From: JAQUOA01 sp037443785
GTDB taxonomy: Bacteria > Bacteroidota > Ignavibacteria > UBA10030 > UBA8401
DNA: 16,790 nucleotides
Assembly: GCA_037443785.1 (NCBI GenBank)
Contig: JBBINR010000054.1
Location: forward strand, 1 to 16,790
Reading direction: 5' to 3'
Shown: positions 1 through 7,200 of the stretch, one piece after another
How positions within the stretch are numbered: the first letter of the stretch is position 1
Layout: each line of letters starts with the position of its first letter
Program-made: the position numbers and the translations under genes
The notes under the pieces: model-generated
Told to the model about the DNA's origin: nothing
The model's input: the letters and a program-made list of their open reading frames with translations, nothing else
Databases searched by the model: none

Positions 1-84
1 ATCATCGGCGATGTCCAAGCACACAATTCGAAGAGTAAATACTCGGATGATAAAACGCTGGTGGTGATTAAGCGGGTGAAGTGA
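1..84 (+). CDS. C-terminal end of an unidentified protein (partial)
   Basis: An open frame from the first base of the window gives 27 residues ending in LVVIKRVK and a TGA stop at 82-84. The codons look like normal coding sequence. It converges with the respiratory operon that ends at 205, and a palindromic repeat lies between the two ends. The piece is too short to assign a family; the gene begins outside the window. Confidence 0.5.
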   Translation: MIGDVQAHNSKSKYSDDKTLVVIKRVK

Positions 85-122
85 ACTTTAATCTTGTTAA
101 TTCTTTTACGATGTAATTTCAA

Positions 123-189
123 CATCCGTCATGCTGACGGATGTCAGCATCTTTCTAGAAAATAGATGCCGAAACAAGTTCGGCATGAC
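123..189. repeat. Composite palindromic (REP-like) repeat between convergent genes
   Basis: Several perfect inverted repeats are packed here. ATGCTGAC (131-138) pairs with GTCAGCAT (143-150). ATGCCGAA (166-173) pairs with TTCGGCAT (179-186). GCATCT (147-152) pairs with AGATGC (164-169) around TTTCTAGAAA. The outer GTCATGC (128-134) pairs with GCATGAC (183-189). A competing hairpin, CATCCGTCA (123-131) with TGACGGATG (135-143), overlaps the first. The form resembles dispersed extragenic palindromes seen in many bacterial genomes. Its position between two gene ends suggests it may also stop or stabilise transcripts, although no long T-run follows on either strand. Confidence 0.6.
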
Positions 190-204
190 GAAGCACCACA
201 TCTT

Positions 205-1038
205 TTACCCTTCTAAAAACATTTGTCCCAAAATTCCGTCCCAATCCGCTTTTGGGAAATATTTATGAAAGTCCGGAACAAGTTCGCCGCCGTCGGCAAG
301 TGTGACGCCAATGCCGTTTGTGGCGAACGACATTTGCAGGCGTTCCATTTCTCTCATCAGCCATGGACGGATTTCCGAGCCGTGGAGAAGATGCGTGGTT
401 CCATTTGAGGAATTCTTTGGTTTTATTTTTAGAAACCAACCTTTTTCTTTGTCGCCATGTTCAACAACTTCTCCATCGAGCGGAGAAAGAATGCGCAAAC
501 GTGCATTTTCTTTTTGCACATGCCAGCCGATTCCGCTTACGTGCAATTGCGTTCCAACAGGAGGAAGATCGATGCCGGTATATTTTCCAATAATTCTTTC
601 TCCAAAATCATCGAGCCCGACCTTATACGTTCCATCTTTTTCTTGCTGCACCCACGTATGCCCGCGATGATACATTCGGTATGGGGGCATTATAAATCCG
701 AACACTTCAAATTGTAGAACCGATTTTTGTTTTGTCGATTCTTTCTTTGCAACAAATGAAGGGTGAGCAGTGCATGTCCGGCAGTCGAAGCCATTGTTGC
801 ATGTGCGGTGCTGCACTTCGCCGTTTAATTCATGCCTGCACACGCGCGAAGCGGGTGAGAGATCTTCGAAATCTGAATGCCAGAGAATATGGTCAACGCT
901 TCTTGCATGAAAATCATTTCGTGATTTTAAAATTGCCGTAATGAGTGTTGAAACGATGCTGATAAAGAGGACGAAAAATATCAAAAGAAATGTAATATGA
1001 AATACTGTCCAGTGAAATTCATAAACCCATGGGAACAT
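205..1038 (-). CDS. Membrane-anchored Cys-rich GcvH-like protein, last gene of the respiratory operon
   Basis: This 277-residue protein starts with one membrane segment (about residues 12-37). A four-Cys motif follows, C67-x12-C80-x5-C86-x2-C89, and then a domain resembling glycine cleavage H protein (about 120-208: HTWVQQEKDGTYKVGLDDFG, later LSPLDGEVVE and GWFLKIKP). In GcvH the lipoylated Lys lies seven residues before the residue preceding the conserved Pro; here that position is Asn178, with the nearest Lys at 176, so lipoylation is doubtful. The C-terminus carries an ADGG motif (248-251) shared with two other proteins of the operon. It begins 15 bp after the NrfD gene, with AAAGGA upstream as a ribosome site. 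Its lipoyl-like fold, lone membrane anchor and operon position suggest a structural or assembly partner of the oxidoreductase rather than a glycine-cleavage enzyme; that role is inferred. Confidence 0.8.
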   Translation of the reverse strand: MFPWVYEFHWTVFHITFLLIFFVLFISIVSTLITAILKSRNDFHARSVDHILWHSDFEDLSPASRVCRHELNGEVQHRTCNNGFDCRTCTAHPSFVAKKESTKQKSVLQFEVFGFIMPPYRMYHRGHTWVQQEKDGTYKVGLDDFGERIIGKYTGIDLPPVGTQLHVSGIGWHVQKENARLRILSPLDGEVVEHGDKEKGWFLKIKPKNSSNGTTHLLHGSEIRPWLMREMERLQMSFATNGIGVTLADGGELVPDFHKYFPKADWDGILGQMFLEG

Positions 1039-1053
1039 GATTGCTCATCCTTT

Positions 1054-2394
1054 CTACCATAATGAACGCAATGATGTAAACTTATTTGCCAGTGCCGCCA
1101 GCACGCGCGAACCTTTTGACGAATACTCCAGAGGAGTTCTTTCTATTTCAATTTGCTGCGCGGAAAGAAAGTTCAATTCACGCTCCTGAGGGAATATCGG
1201 TGCATACCGGAATGTGAATGAATAGAGCAATACTCCGTACGCAACGACAAAAAGGAACGCCGCAATTTCTTCCCAGCTTGGCGCATACGACAAAAATTGA
1301 TCGAAGGGAAGTGTTGGAAGCGCCAGCGTTTGGATGGTCATCACAAATCGATTCACCATCACGCCGCCGCAGACCATCACCGCCGCGGCGACAAGCACGG
1401 CAGGTTTTTCCCGCATTCGTTTGCTCGCAAGAAGCAATGCGGGAATGAGTCCGAGGAAACCTATTTCGGTAAAAAGAATCCACGTTCCGAATGATGTGCG
1501 CTCGTAAAATTCAAAAGCGGGAAATCCTGTTGACGGTGATGTATTGTTGATCCAGATGAGCGTGTCGATGGATTTGAACAAGATGTAGATGATCAACAGT
1601 ATTCCTGAAATTTTTCCAAGAAATTTAAGGACCGATGGTTGCACGAGCTGCTTCCGGGTTATTTTTTGGACAAGCCATGTTGTGAATAACACAAAACTTG
1701 GTCCTGCCGCTATGGCTGAGAGTACGAATAAGAAAAAGGTCGATGGCCAGATGCCCAGTTCTTCACGGAAAGCGAATGGTCGGCCGCGCAAGACGCCGAA
1801 CAATCCTCCGAGTGAACCTTGATGGAAGAATGAAAGCAATGTCCCGATTCCGGCAAGCACGGGCATCAATTTGTGAAGCTCGAATTCGAAGACTAAGAAT
1901 TTTGGAATCTGCCGGAGCTTCCTATTCTTGAGTAGAATTGGTGCATACTCAATACCTAAGACTGTTAAGTAGCACGTAAGGCAAAATGTAACTTCGGTTA
2001 ACATCGAATGGGTGTTCGGATGCCAAAATGTAAACCACGCACGAAGCGGCTGTCCTACATCGACCATCAACACCAGTACTGCGCCGCTGTAGCAAATCAA
2101 GCCAATGACGACTGCGCTGTTGATAACTGCTTTTAATTCTTTTCGATTTACTATGTAGAGAAGAAAGCCGGTGAAGAATGCCCCCGCGCCAAGTGCAATC
2201 ACCGTAAGATCGAGATAAATCCATAAGCCGAAAGCAAATCGATTGTCCATGTTGGTGTGATTCAATCCCTCGGCAAGGCAGAGATAAATAGCATAGAGTC
2301 CGAACGAAAGAAGCATCATCCATGGAATGATCCACAATAAAAATTTTGGGAATGATGTACGCTGAAGTCCTCGAGGAATAAGAAATTTATCCAT
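1054..2394 (-). CDS. NrfD/PsrC-family integral membrane subunit (QrcD-like)
   Basis: This 446-residue, very hydrophobic protein has about ten membrane segments with short charged loops, typical of NrfD/PsrC proteins. Such subunits bind menaquinone in the membrane and pass electrons to or from a periplasmic iron-sulfur subunit. Typical sequence includes WIYLDLTVIALGAGAFFTGF in the second or third helix and FHQGSLGGLFGVL in the middle. The start ATG overlaps the end of the ferredoxin gene by 8 bp (ATGGATAA), and GGAGGA lies at good spacing upstream, so translation is probably coupled. With the cytochrome, MopB and FeS genes it gives the qrcABCD gene order; related subunits are ActC of alternative complex III and PsrC of polysulfide reductase. 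The direction of electron flow cannot be read from the sequence. Confidence 0.88.
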   Translation of the reverse strand: MDKFLIPRGLQRTSFPKFLLWIIPWMMLLSFGLYAIYLCLAEGLNHTNMDNRFAFGLWIYLDLTVIALGAGAFFTGFLLYIVNRKELKAVINSAVVIGLICYSGAVLVLMVDVGQPLRAWFTFWHPNTHSMLTEVTFCLTCYLTVLGIEYAPILLKNRKLRQIPKFLVFEFELHKLMPVLAGIGTLLSFFHQGSLGGLFGVLRGRPFAFREELGIWPSTFFLFVLSAIAAGPSFVLFTTWLVQKITRKQLVQPSVLKFLGKISGILLIIYILFKSIDTLIWINNTSPSTGFPAFEFYERTSFGTWILFTEIGFLGLIPALLLASKRMREKPAVLVAAAVMVCGGVMVNRFVMTIQTLALPTLPFDQFLSYAPSWEEIAAFLFVVAYGVLLYSFTFRYAPIFPQERELNFLSAQQIEIERTPLEYSSKGSRVLAALANKFTSLRSLW

Positions 2395-3160
2395 GATGTT
2401 CCTCCATGCGTGTCCGAGTCAACGCTTTTTCTGCCATATCTTTGATCCACGTTCGCTCTGAGTGGAAATATACTTTTGGTTCTGTGCCCAGCCGTGAAAG
2501 AAATCTGAAGGTATTTTTTTCTTTTGAAAGTTTTGCCGCTTCGGAATTTTCATCGGAAAGATCGCCAAACGTAATCGCCTTGCTGGGACACGATTCGCCA
2601 CACGCAGGAATGTAATCTTCGGGATTAATTTCACTTTCTCCATTTGCTGCCGCTTTGGTGCGCGCTGCATGCAATCGTGCGTGACAGAAATTGCACTTCT
2701 CAACGACTCCGCGCATTCGAGGAGCAACTTCGGGATTTAATTGTTTCATCATTCCTTCGGTCCATTGCGGATCCCACCAGTTGAAATATCGTGCATGATA
2801 TGGACATGCGGTCATACAATATCGGCACCCTAAACAACGCTGCGGAATTTGTCCCACAATTCCTGTCGACGGGTCGATATCGACTGCATTTTGCGGGCAG
2901 ACCGTCATGCACGGGGTTTCATTTTCACATTGCTGACAAAACATCGGAATGAACACTGCATCGCCGTTTGGATATTGTTCATTGTTCGAAACAGTATGGA
3001 TTTGTATCCAGGTTATTCCTGAACGTTTGTTCGCTTTCAATTCTGCGGGAGGGACATTATTTTCGATCGTGCAGGCAATGGAGCATGCGCCGCACCCATT
3101 GCATTTATCAAGATCGATTACCATTCCATACCGTGATTTTTTTTCAGAGAGTGAGTTCAT
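2387..3160 (-). CDS. Four-cluster [4Fe-4S] ferredoxin subunit (PsrB/QrcC-like)
   Basis: Electron-transfer subunit linking the MopB subunit to the NrfD membrane protein. Counting from the chosen start (257 residues), four Cys groups are visible: C20/23/26/30, C75/78/84/88, C109/112/115/119 and C156/159/187/191. That is sixteen ligands, enough for four [4Fe-4S] clusters, as in DmsB/PsrB/NrfC proteins. I chose the ATG at 3160 because it overlaps the MopB stop as ATGA and leads straight into the family start (MVIDLDKCNGCGAC). The open frame extends upstream to 3223, but that would overlap the MopB gene by 67 bp and lacks a ribosome site. There is no signal peptide; export would be with the Tat partner. 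Overlaps on both sides imply a tightly coupled operon. Confidence 0.9.
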   Translation of the reverse strand: MNSLSEKKSRYGMVIDLDKCNGCGACSIACTIENNVPPAELKANKRSGITWIQIHTVSNNEQYPNGDAVFIPMFCQQCENETPCMTVCPQNAVDIDPSTGIVGQIPQRCLGCRYCMTACPYHARYFNWWDPQWTEGMMKQLNPEVAPRMRGVVEKCNFCHARLHAARTKAAANGESEINPEDYIPACGESCPSKAITFGDLSDENSEAAKLSKEKNTFRFLSRLGTEPKVYFHSERTWIKDMAEKALTRTRMEEHHG

Positions 3161-5259
3161 ACAGTTTGATTCCGGATAGCGGCATTCGTTATTCTCCATG
3201 TGCCGTCGGATTTGACTTCGCACATGGAAAGGGCGTTTAAGTTGTTGAGATACGCTTTTGACGGCGAACCGTTGGGAAGCGGACCGACGGGAATATATAT
3301 CACATTCAATGGAACCGTATTGCTCGATTTAATTTTTACGGGCATCGAACCACTTTTTGTTTCGAGAATCGCATTCTGAGTTTCATTGAGTTTCGCGTCT
3401 GCAATTGTCTGTGGATTCATCAATACTGTGTTTGCATTCTCTCTCAATTCGGATTCTTGAAACAGTTTGCTCATAATGGGTGAAAGAGAAGATGAGGAAA
3501 CAGCACCGCGCCAGCCGAAGGGTATAAGAAGCAATCTATCTTGTGAACTTGGCTGTGCGATAATATCGGCTTTCAAAGAGAATTTTTTTACAAGGTTCTT
3601 GGAAGCTTTTTCATCAATCCATGTTGCTCCGTCGAGTAATTGCGAATAAAAATCATTGGCAGTGGAAATATCGATGAGCGGCTTGGATTGTCCATCGGAA
3701 AAGGAAAATAGTTTCCCGCGTTTTGTAGAATAAATGGAATTCACTTTCTCTTTTATGCGCTCTTCGGCAGATGCAATCGTGAAATCCATATGTAACACAG
3801 ATGCCACTTGCGAAATAAATTCTGTCTCTTCGATCGTTCCATCGGGCTTTGGTAAGAGCGGCTGCGAAATGGCAAATGTATTGACAGGAGAGCCAGCCGG
3901 CGTCGGAATATCTCGTACCGATTCATAATATGTTGTCGTAGGAATGATATAATCCGTGTGTGCAGAAATTTCATTGAGATACGGCAGAAGCGTAACGACA
4001 ATATTATTGTCAGGAATTAATTTTTGTTCAATCAATTGCCATGGAACAGCATAGCCCGTTTCATACGAATCCATGATAAGTACCGAAATTGAATGATCAG
4101 GAATTTTCGGCCATGGCTCGGCCTGAACATTTTCGTTTTTTCTTTCGGTAATTGCACCGGATTTTCCCACATTTCCTAAAATGAGATTTAATCCTGCGAT
4201 TGCTTTTTCAGTCTCTTTGCCAAACGACCCGCCGCCGGGATCAGCGCCGCCTAGTATGATTGATGATCGTGCCGAAGCGAGATCGAGCGCAAGTTTTCTT
4301 ATTACACCAGGTTGAATGCCGGTCGCGTGTTCAGTTCTTTCCGGGATGAAATTCTTCAAATTTTTTTTGTATTCTGAGATATCTTTTGCTCCATTGCTGT
4401 TCTGATTATGTAATTTTATTTCATTCAACAAAACGAAAGCAATGTTTAGCGCTATAATTCCTTCTACGCCCGGTTTAATCGGAATCCATTGATCGGCCTG
4501 CAATGCAGTGCGCGATTGACAGCTTTCAATTTGAATGAATTTCTTTCTGCTTGTCTTCCGTTCATTATAGAGTTTTGTCATGAGTCCCGGAGTGCCGAAT
4601 CCATCTAAGAGTGGTGCGCCGAAACTAACAATCATTTCTGTTTTTTCAAAATCGTAGCCTAGCGAAATATTTTTTTCATCAAACATTTCTTGCAGTGCAA
4701 GAAGAGTCGATTCTTCGTCGGACGAAAGGGTCGCGTAAATTCCGTTTTGAAGTTTTTCAGTAAACTGTTTGAAAATAATTGAAGAAGTTCTGTTCGGACT
4801 TTGATCCAGAATAACTACCGAACCTTGAGCGCTGTCAATTGCCGCTGAAATTTCTTTTATGGAATTATTGAGCGTATACGGAATCAATCTGCTTTCAGCC
4901 GATCTTCCCGAAAATTTATGCGGAATTGTCATTCGTAAAGGATGATATGCCAAATGATGACCCGCTAAACCGCGTGCGCATACAGCGCCGTTGCTCATGG
5001 GATGATGGTGAACACCGGTAAGACGAAATGGGAGTCCGTCAACGCAGTGAGCTTTCACCGCACAACCTGCGGGGCATAATGTGCATGAAGAAAATTTTGT
5101 TGTGATGGGCCCATGAGAAAGTTTTGGCGTGAGCGCCCAGTTTTGTGTCCAGATAGCAGAATCATCGAGCAGTTTCCATGGAAGCGGTGTAAATAACAAT
5201 CCGAGTGCTGAGCCGCCGGCAAATTTAAGAAGATCTCTTCGTGTGAGTGATTTTTGCAT
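3157..5259 (-). CDS. Tat-exported molybdopterin-family (MopB) oxidoreductase subunit, QrcB/ActB-like
   Basis: This 700-residue protein begins with a twin-arginine signal (TRRDLLKFAGGSALGLLF, R7-R8), so it acts in the periplasm. An iron-sulfur motif follows, C59-x2-C62-x3-C66 and then C94 in GAVCARG. Later blocks fit the MopB fold, for example MIVSFGAPLLDGFGTPG, GGADPGGGSFG and the region around PTTTYYESVRDIPTPAG. Sequence style (CTLCPAGC, CARGLAGH, the block before SFGAPLL) is closest in my reading to ActB and QrcB, whose members hold an iron-sulfur cluster but no molybdenum. I see no clear Ser/Cys/Asp Mo ligand, so a non-catalytic electron-transfer role is likely, though this is not proven. 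ActB is fused to its FeS domain; here that domain is a separate gene, as in Qrc. It starts 11 bp after the cytochrome gene. Confidence 0.85.
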   Translation of the reverse strand: MQKSLTRRDLLKFAGGSALGLLFTPLPWKLLDDSAIWTQNWALTPKLSHGPITTKFSSCTLCPAGCAVKAHCVDGLPFRLTGVHHHPMSNGAVCARGLAGHHLAYHPLRMTIPHKFSGRSAESRLIPYTLNNSIKEISAAIDSAQGSVVILDQSPNRTSSIIFKQFTEKLQNGIYATLSSDEESTLLALQEMFDEKNISLGYDFEKTEMIVSFGAPLLDGFGTPGLMTKLYNERKTSRKKFIQIESCQSRTALQADQWIPIKPGVEGIIALNIAFVLLNEIKLHNQNSNGAKDISEYKKNLKNFIPERTEHATGIQPGVIRKLALDLASARSSIILGGADPGGGSFGKETEKAIAGLNLILGNVGKSGAITERKNENVQAEPWPKIPDHSISVLIMDSYETGYAVPWQLIEQKLIPDNNIVVTLLPYLNEISAHTDYIIPTTTYYESVRDIPTPAGSPVNTFAISQPLLPKPDGTIEETEFISQVASVLHMDFTIASAEERIKEKVNSIYSTKRGKLFSFSDGQSKPLIDISTANDFYSQLLDGATWIDEKASKNLVKKFSLKADIIAQPSSQDRLLLIPFGWRGAVSSSSLSPIMSKLFQESELRENANTVLMNPQTIADAKLNETQNAILETKSGSMPVKIKSSNTVPLNVIYIPVGPLPNGSPSKAYLNNLNALSMCEVKSDGTWRITNAAIRNQTV

Positions 5260-5270
5260 GGTAGTATTTT

Positions 5271-5858
5271 CTATTTATGACAAGCAATGCAGCCATCTTT
5301 TCGACTCCGTTCCGCATGACAGCGAACGCATCTATCCATTTTCATCCCTTCCCACGGCTGCGATTGAATGCCCGAAATATTTTTTCCCCAGATATCTCTG
5401 CTGTATCCGGATATTCTGTTTACTTGGTACACTTCAAGTGACTCGGAATTTCCATGATCGCCATGGCACTCAACACATTTCATTTTGCCAAGTGTTGTGT
5501 GTGATGCGTGAGGAAAGTATGCATTATCCGGCTGGCGAGAATAAACATGCCAAGGAATTTCTTGGTTTGGTGTGGTGTATTGTTCAACAAGAATTTTTTC
5601 GACGTCAGATTCACCCAATGGTGCCGCATGGCATTCAGCACATTTTGCAATGCGGGGAATTCCTTGAAATTTTCCGGCATCATCTGTGGTGTGACACTCC
5701 GTACATGCCATTCCCCCTTTTTCTCCGGTATGAATTTTATGGTTGAATTGAATAGGCTGCGGTTCACTGCGGTATAAAGCGGCGGGAAAAAGAAACCAGC
5801 CGACGATCAGTGAAATTAAAAATCCGCTTCCAAAGAGTAGGGCAGAAGTGTATTTCAT
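5271..5858 (-). CDS. Membrane-anchored pentahaem cytochrome c (QrcA/ActA/cytochrome c7-like)
   Basis: This 195-residue protein has an N-terminal signal anchor (about residues 5-27) and five CxxCH haem sites at 52-56, 73-77, 128-132, 177-181 and 190-194, all of standard spacing. Extra histidines in FNHKIH and FPHASH are likely sixth haem ligands, giving bis-His haems. It would sit on the periplasmic face and link the oxidoreductase to soluble cytochromes. Its place just before the MopB gene matches qrcA; described QrcA has six haems, whereas five is the number given for ActA of alternative complex III. The start ATG overlaps the previous gene's stop as ATGA, so translation is coupled. Confidence 0.9.
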   Translation of the reverse strand: MKYTSALLFGSGFLISLIVGWFLFPAALYRSEPQPIQFNHKIHTGEKGGMACTECHTTDDAGKFQGIPRIAKCAECHAAPLGESDVEKILVEQYTTPNQEIPWHVYSRQPDNAYFPHASHTTLGKMKCVECHGDHGNSESLEVYQVNRISGYSRDIWGKNISGIQSQPWEGMKMDRCVRCHAERSRKDGCIACHK

Positions 5859-6817
5859 TTTTCCGGTCTCCGGACAGCAAAGGGTGAAAAGAAGTCGTTG
5901 AATAAGCGAAGAATATCTTCTTTATGAAGATGTTGGCAAATTCCCGTTTGAAAATTCCCGCCGTCAGCAATCAACACTGCGCCCTGCAAATCCGGACGTG
6001 AGGCAAGCTCATGCGTTAAGGTGTTCATGCGCTGCAATTCGTTGTTCATCCAATTCACTGCATCGACTCCACGAACCAATCCATCATAGGATGGCGATTT
6101 TGTTTTGTCTTCCATTCCTTCAAAGAGCCATCCGATACGGTATGGATCGAAAAAAATTTTTTGCGGATTTGTTCTCAGATAGGTATTTGCTTTGGTGATT
6201 GTTACCTGCTGAGGAAACATTAATTGCAAATCGACCCCGTTTACTGTCAACACAACGGTTGGCCGATGAACGCCTTTTGTCGTGATGAATGTCAGCCGAT
6301 CAATTGTACCAAGAATCTTGGTCATCAAGCCATCGATACCGATATGAATAATTCCGTCCGGTGAAGCTTCGAACCACATATGATTTGGTGAAAACCAAAT
6401 GTTCGACGGGATGTGAATATCATTGATAAGAAAATCTTCCTCGTTCTGCGGCGAACCTGCCTGCTGTTTTATGTTGGGAATTCCGATTGTCGTTTTTCCC
6501 GGATGAGCGATAGCAAGGTAGAGATCGCAGTAATGATGGCTATCGGTGCCGCATTGTGAGTTGACTGATTCACTGTAGGGAATATATTTCGTTACGGCGG
6601 CTGCAGTGCAGTATTGGACAAGCGATTCATTGAGGAATGGGCAATGATCGACGCTCGGCATATCTTCAATGTGCGTCTTCGCGGCAGGGCAGTTAACGTA
6701 TTCTGCAGACGAGCATCGTTCGTTTTCCGGTTGTTCCGGCAGCCGCACGATCATTTTCTTGTATGCCGATGCACGGCAAAACTTCACCTGGGCTTCTCTT
6801 AGAAACGGGCATCGCAT
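5855..6817 (-). CDS. Soluble protein with two tandem four-Cys repeats and a degenerate GcvH-like domain
   Basis: Taken from the ATG at 6817 this is 320 residues. The frame reaches a GTG at 6829, but that GTG lies inside the GTGAGGA ribosome site serving the ATG. The N-terminal third has two related modules: C3-x10-C14-x20-C35-x7-C43 and C59-x10-C70-x18-C89-x7-C97, each opening with CPFLxE..V..C. Eight Cys in this pattern suggest metal or Fe-S binding. Residues about 130-235 resemble GcvH (NHMWFEASPDGIIHIGID and FFDPYRIGWLFEGM), but the lipoyl-lysine position is Gly194. The tail has an ADGG motif (284-287). There is no signal peptide or membrane segment, so it is probably cytoplasmic. It overlaps the cytochrome gene by 4 bp. 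Function unknown; cofactor assembly or electron transfer on the cytoplasmic side is a guess. Confidence 0.8.
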   Translation of the reverse strand: MRCPFLREAQVKFCRASAYKKMIVRLPEQPENERCSSAEYVNCPAAKTHIEDMPSVDHCPFLNESLVQYCTAAAVTKYIPYSESVNSQCGTDSHHYCDLYLAIAHPGKTTIGIPNIKQQAGSPQNEEDFLINDIHIPSNIWFSPNHMWFEASPDGIIHIGIDGLMTKILGTIDRLTFITTKGVHRPTVVLTVNGVDLQLMFPQQVTITKANTYLRTNPQKIFFDPYRIGWLFEGMEDKTKSPSYDGLVRGVDAVNWMNNELQRMNTLTHELASRPDLQGAVLIADGGNFQTGICQHLHKEDILRLFNDFFSPFAVRRPEK

Positions 6818-6851
6818 AACATTCCTCACTCTCTAAATATTGTTAGAAAAA

Positions 6852-7142
6852 TTATTCTTCGGATCGGATGATATTCGGTTCATTCTTATCCAATTGTTTT
6901 TGTTCGATGATTTTTCTTTCATCAATTCGCTCGCCGCCGTCAGCCATCGTAATTCCCAAATCTCCGAATGCAAAAGAATGATCATCCTGCAAAGAAGTAA
7001 TTCGCACACTTTCTCGTGCATGCGCAAAAAATTCCTTTACGGCAACGTATCCGATTGCGATAATGCACGCCACAGTTACAAGCCCTAAGCCGATATTTGT
7101 AATTGTCAGCCATGAAGTTTCAGCATCAAATGATTCGAACAT
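6852..7142 (-). CDS. Small single-TM protein with ADGG motif, first gene of the respiratory operon
   Basis: This 96-residue protein has one membrane segment (about residues 14-36), and a charged C-terminal half that is probably cytoplasmic. That half contains SFAFGDLGITMADGGERI (56-73), closely matching SFATNGIGVTLADGGELV near the end of the membrane-anchored GcvH-like protein encoded last in the same operon. The start is firm: TAAGGAGAT lies seven bases upstream of the ATG. It follows a sigma-54-type promoter by about 56 bases. I recognise no named family. The shared motif suggests it docks onto the same partner as the two GcvH-like proteins, perhaps as a small subunit or assembly factor of the complex. 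Confidence 0.75.
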   Translation of the reverse strand: MFESFDAETSWLTITNIGLGLVTVACIIAIGYVAVKEFFAHARESVRITSLQDDHSFAFGDLGITMADGGERIDERKIIEQKQLDKNEPNIIRSEE

Positions 7143-7175
7143 GATCGATCTCCTTAGGTTAGTAGTATCAATTTC

Positions 7176-7194
7176 CCTTCATTGATGATGAAGG
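7176..7194 (-). promoter_or_regulatory. Leader hairpin at the 5' end of the respiratory operon mRNA
   Basis: On the transcribed strand CCTTCAT and ATGAAGG form a perfect 7-bp stem around a 5-base loop. It begins about four bases after the predicted start of transcription and lies more than 30 bases before the ribosome site. It could protect the 5' end from decay; it does not mask the ribosome site. Confidence 0.4.
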
Positions 7195-7200
7195 TTTTCC

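Noticed and set aside
205..1038. Glycine cleavage H protein as a housekeeping gene
   Set aside because: It has a membrane anchor and Cys motif, lacks the lipoyl Lys at the expected place, and no gcvT or gcvP lies near.
3161..3223. Longer start for the ferredoxin subunit
   Set aside because: It would overlap the MopB gene by 67 bp and lacks a ribosome site; the ATG at 3160 forms an ATGA overlap and begins just before the first Cys group.
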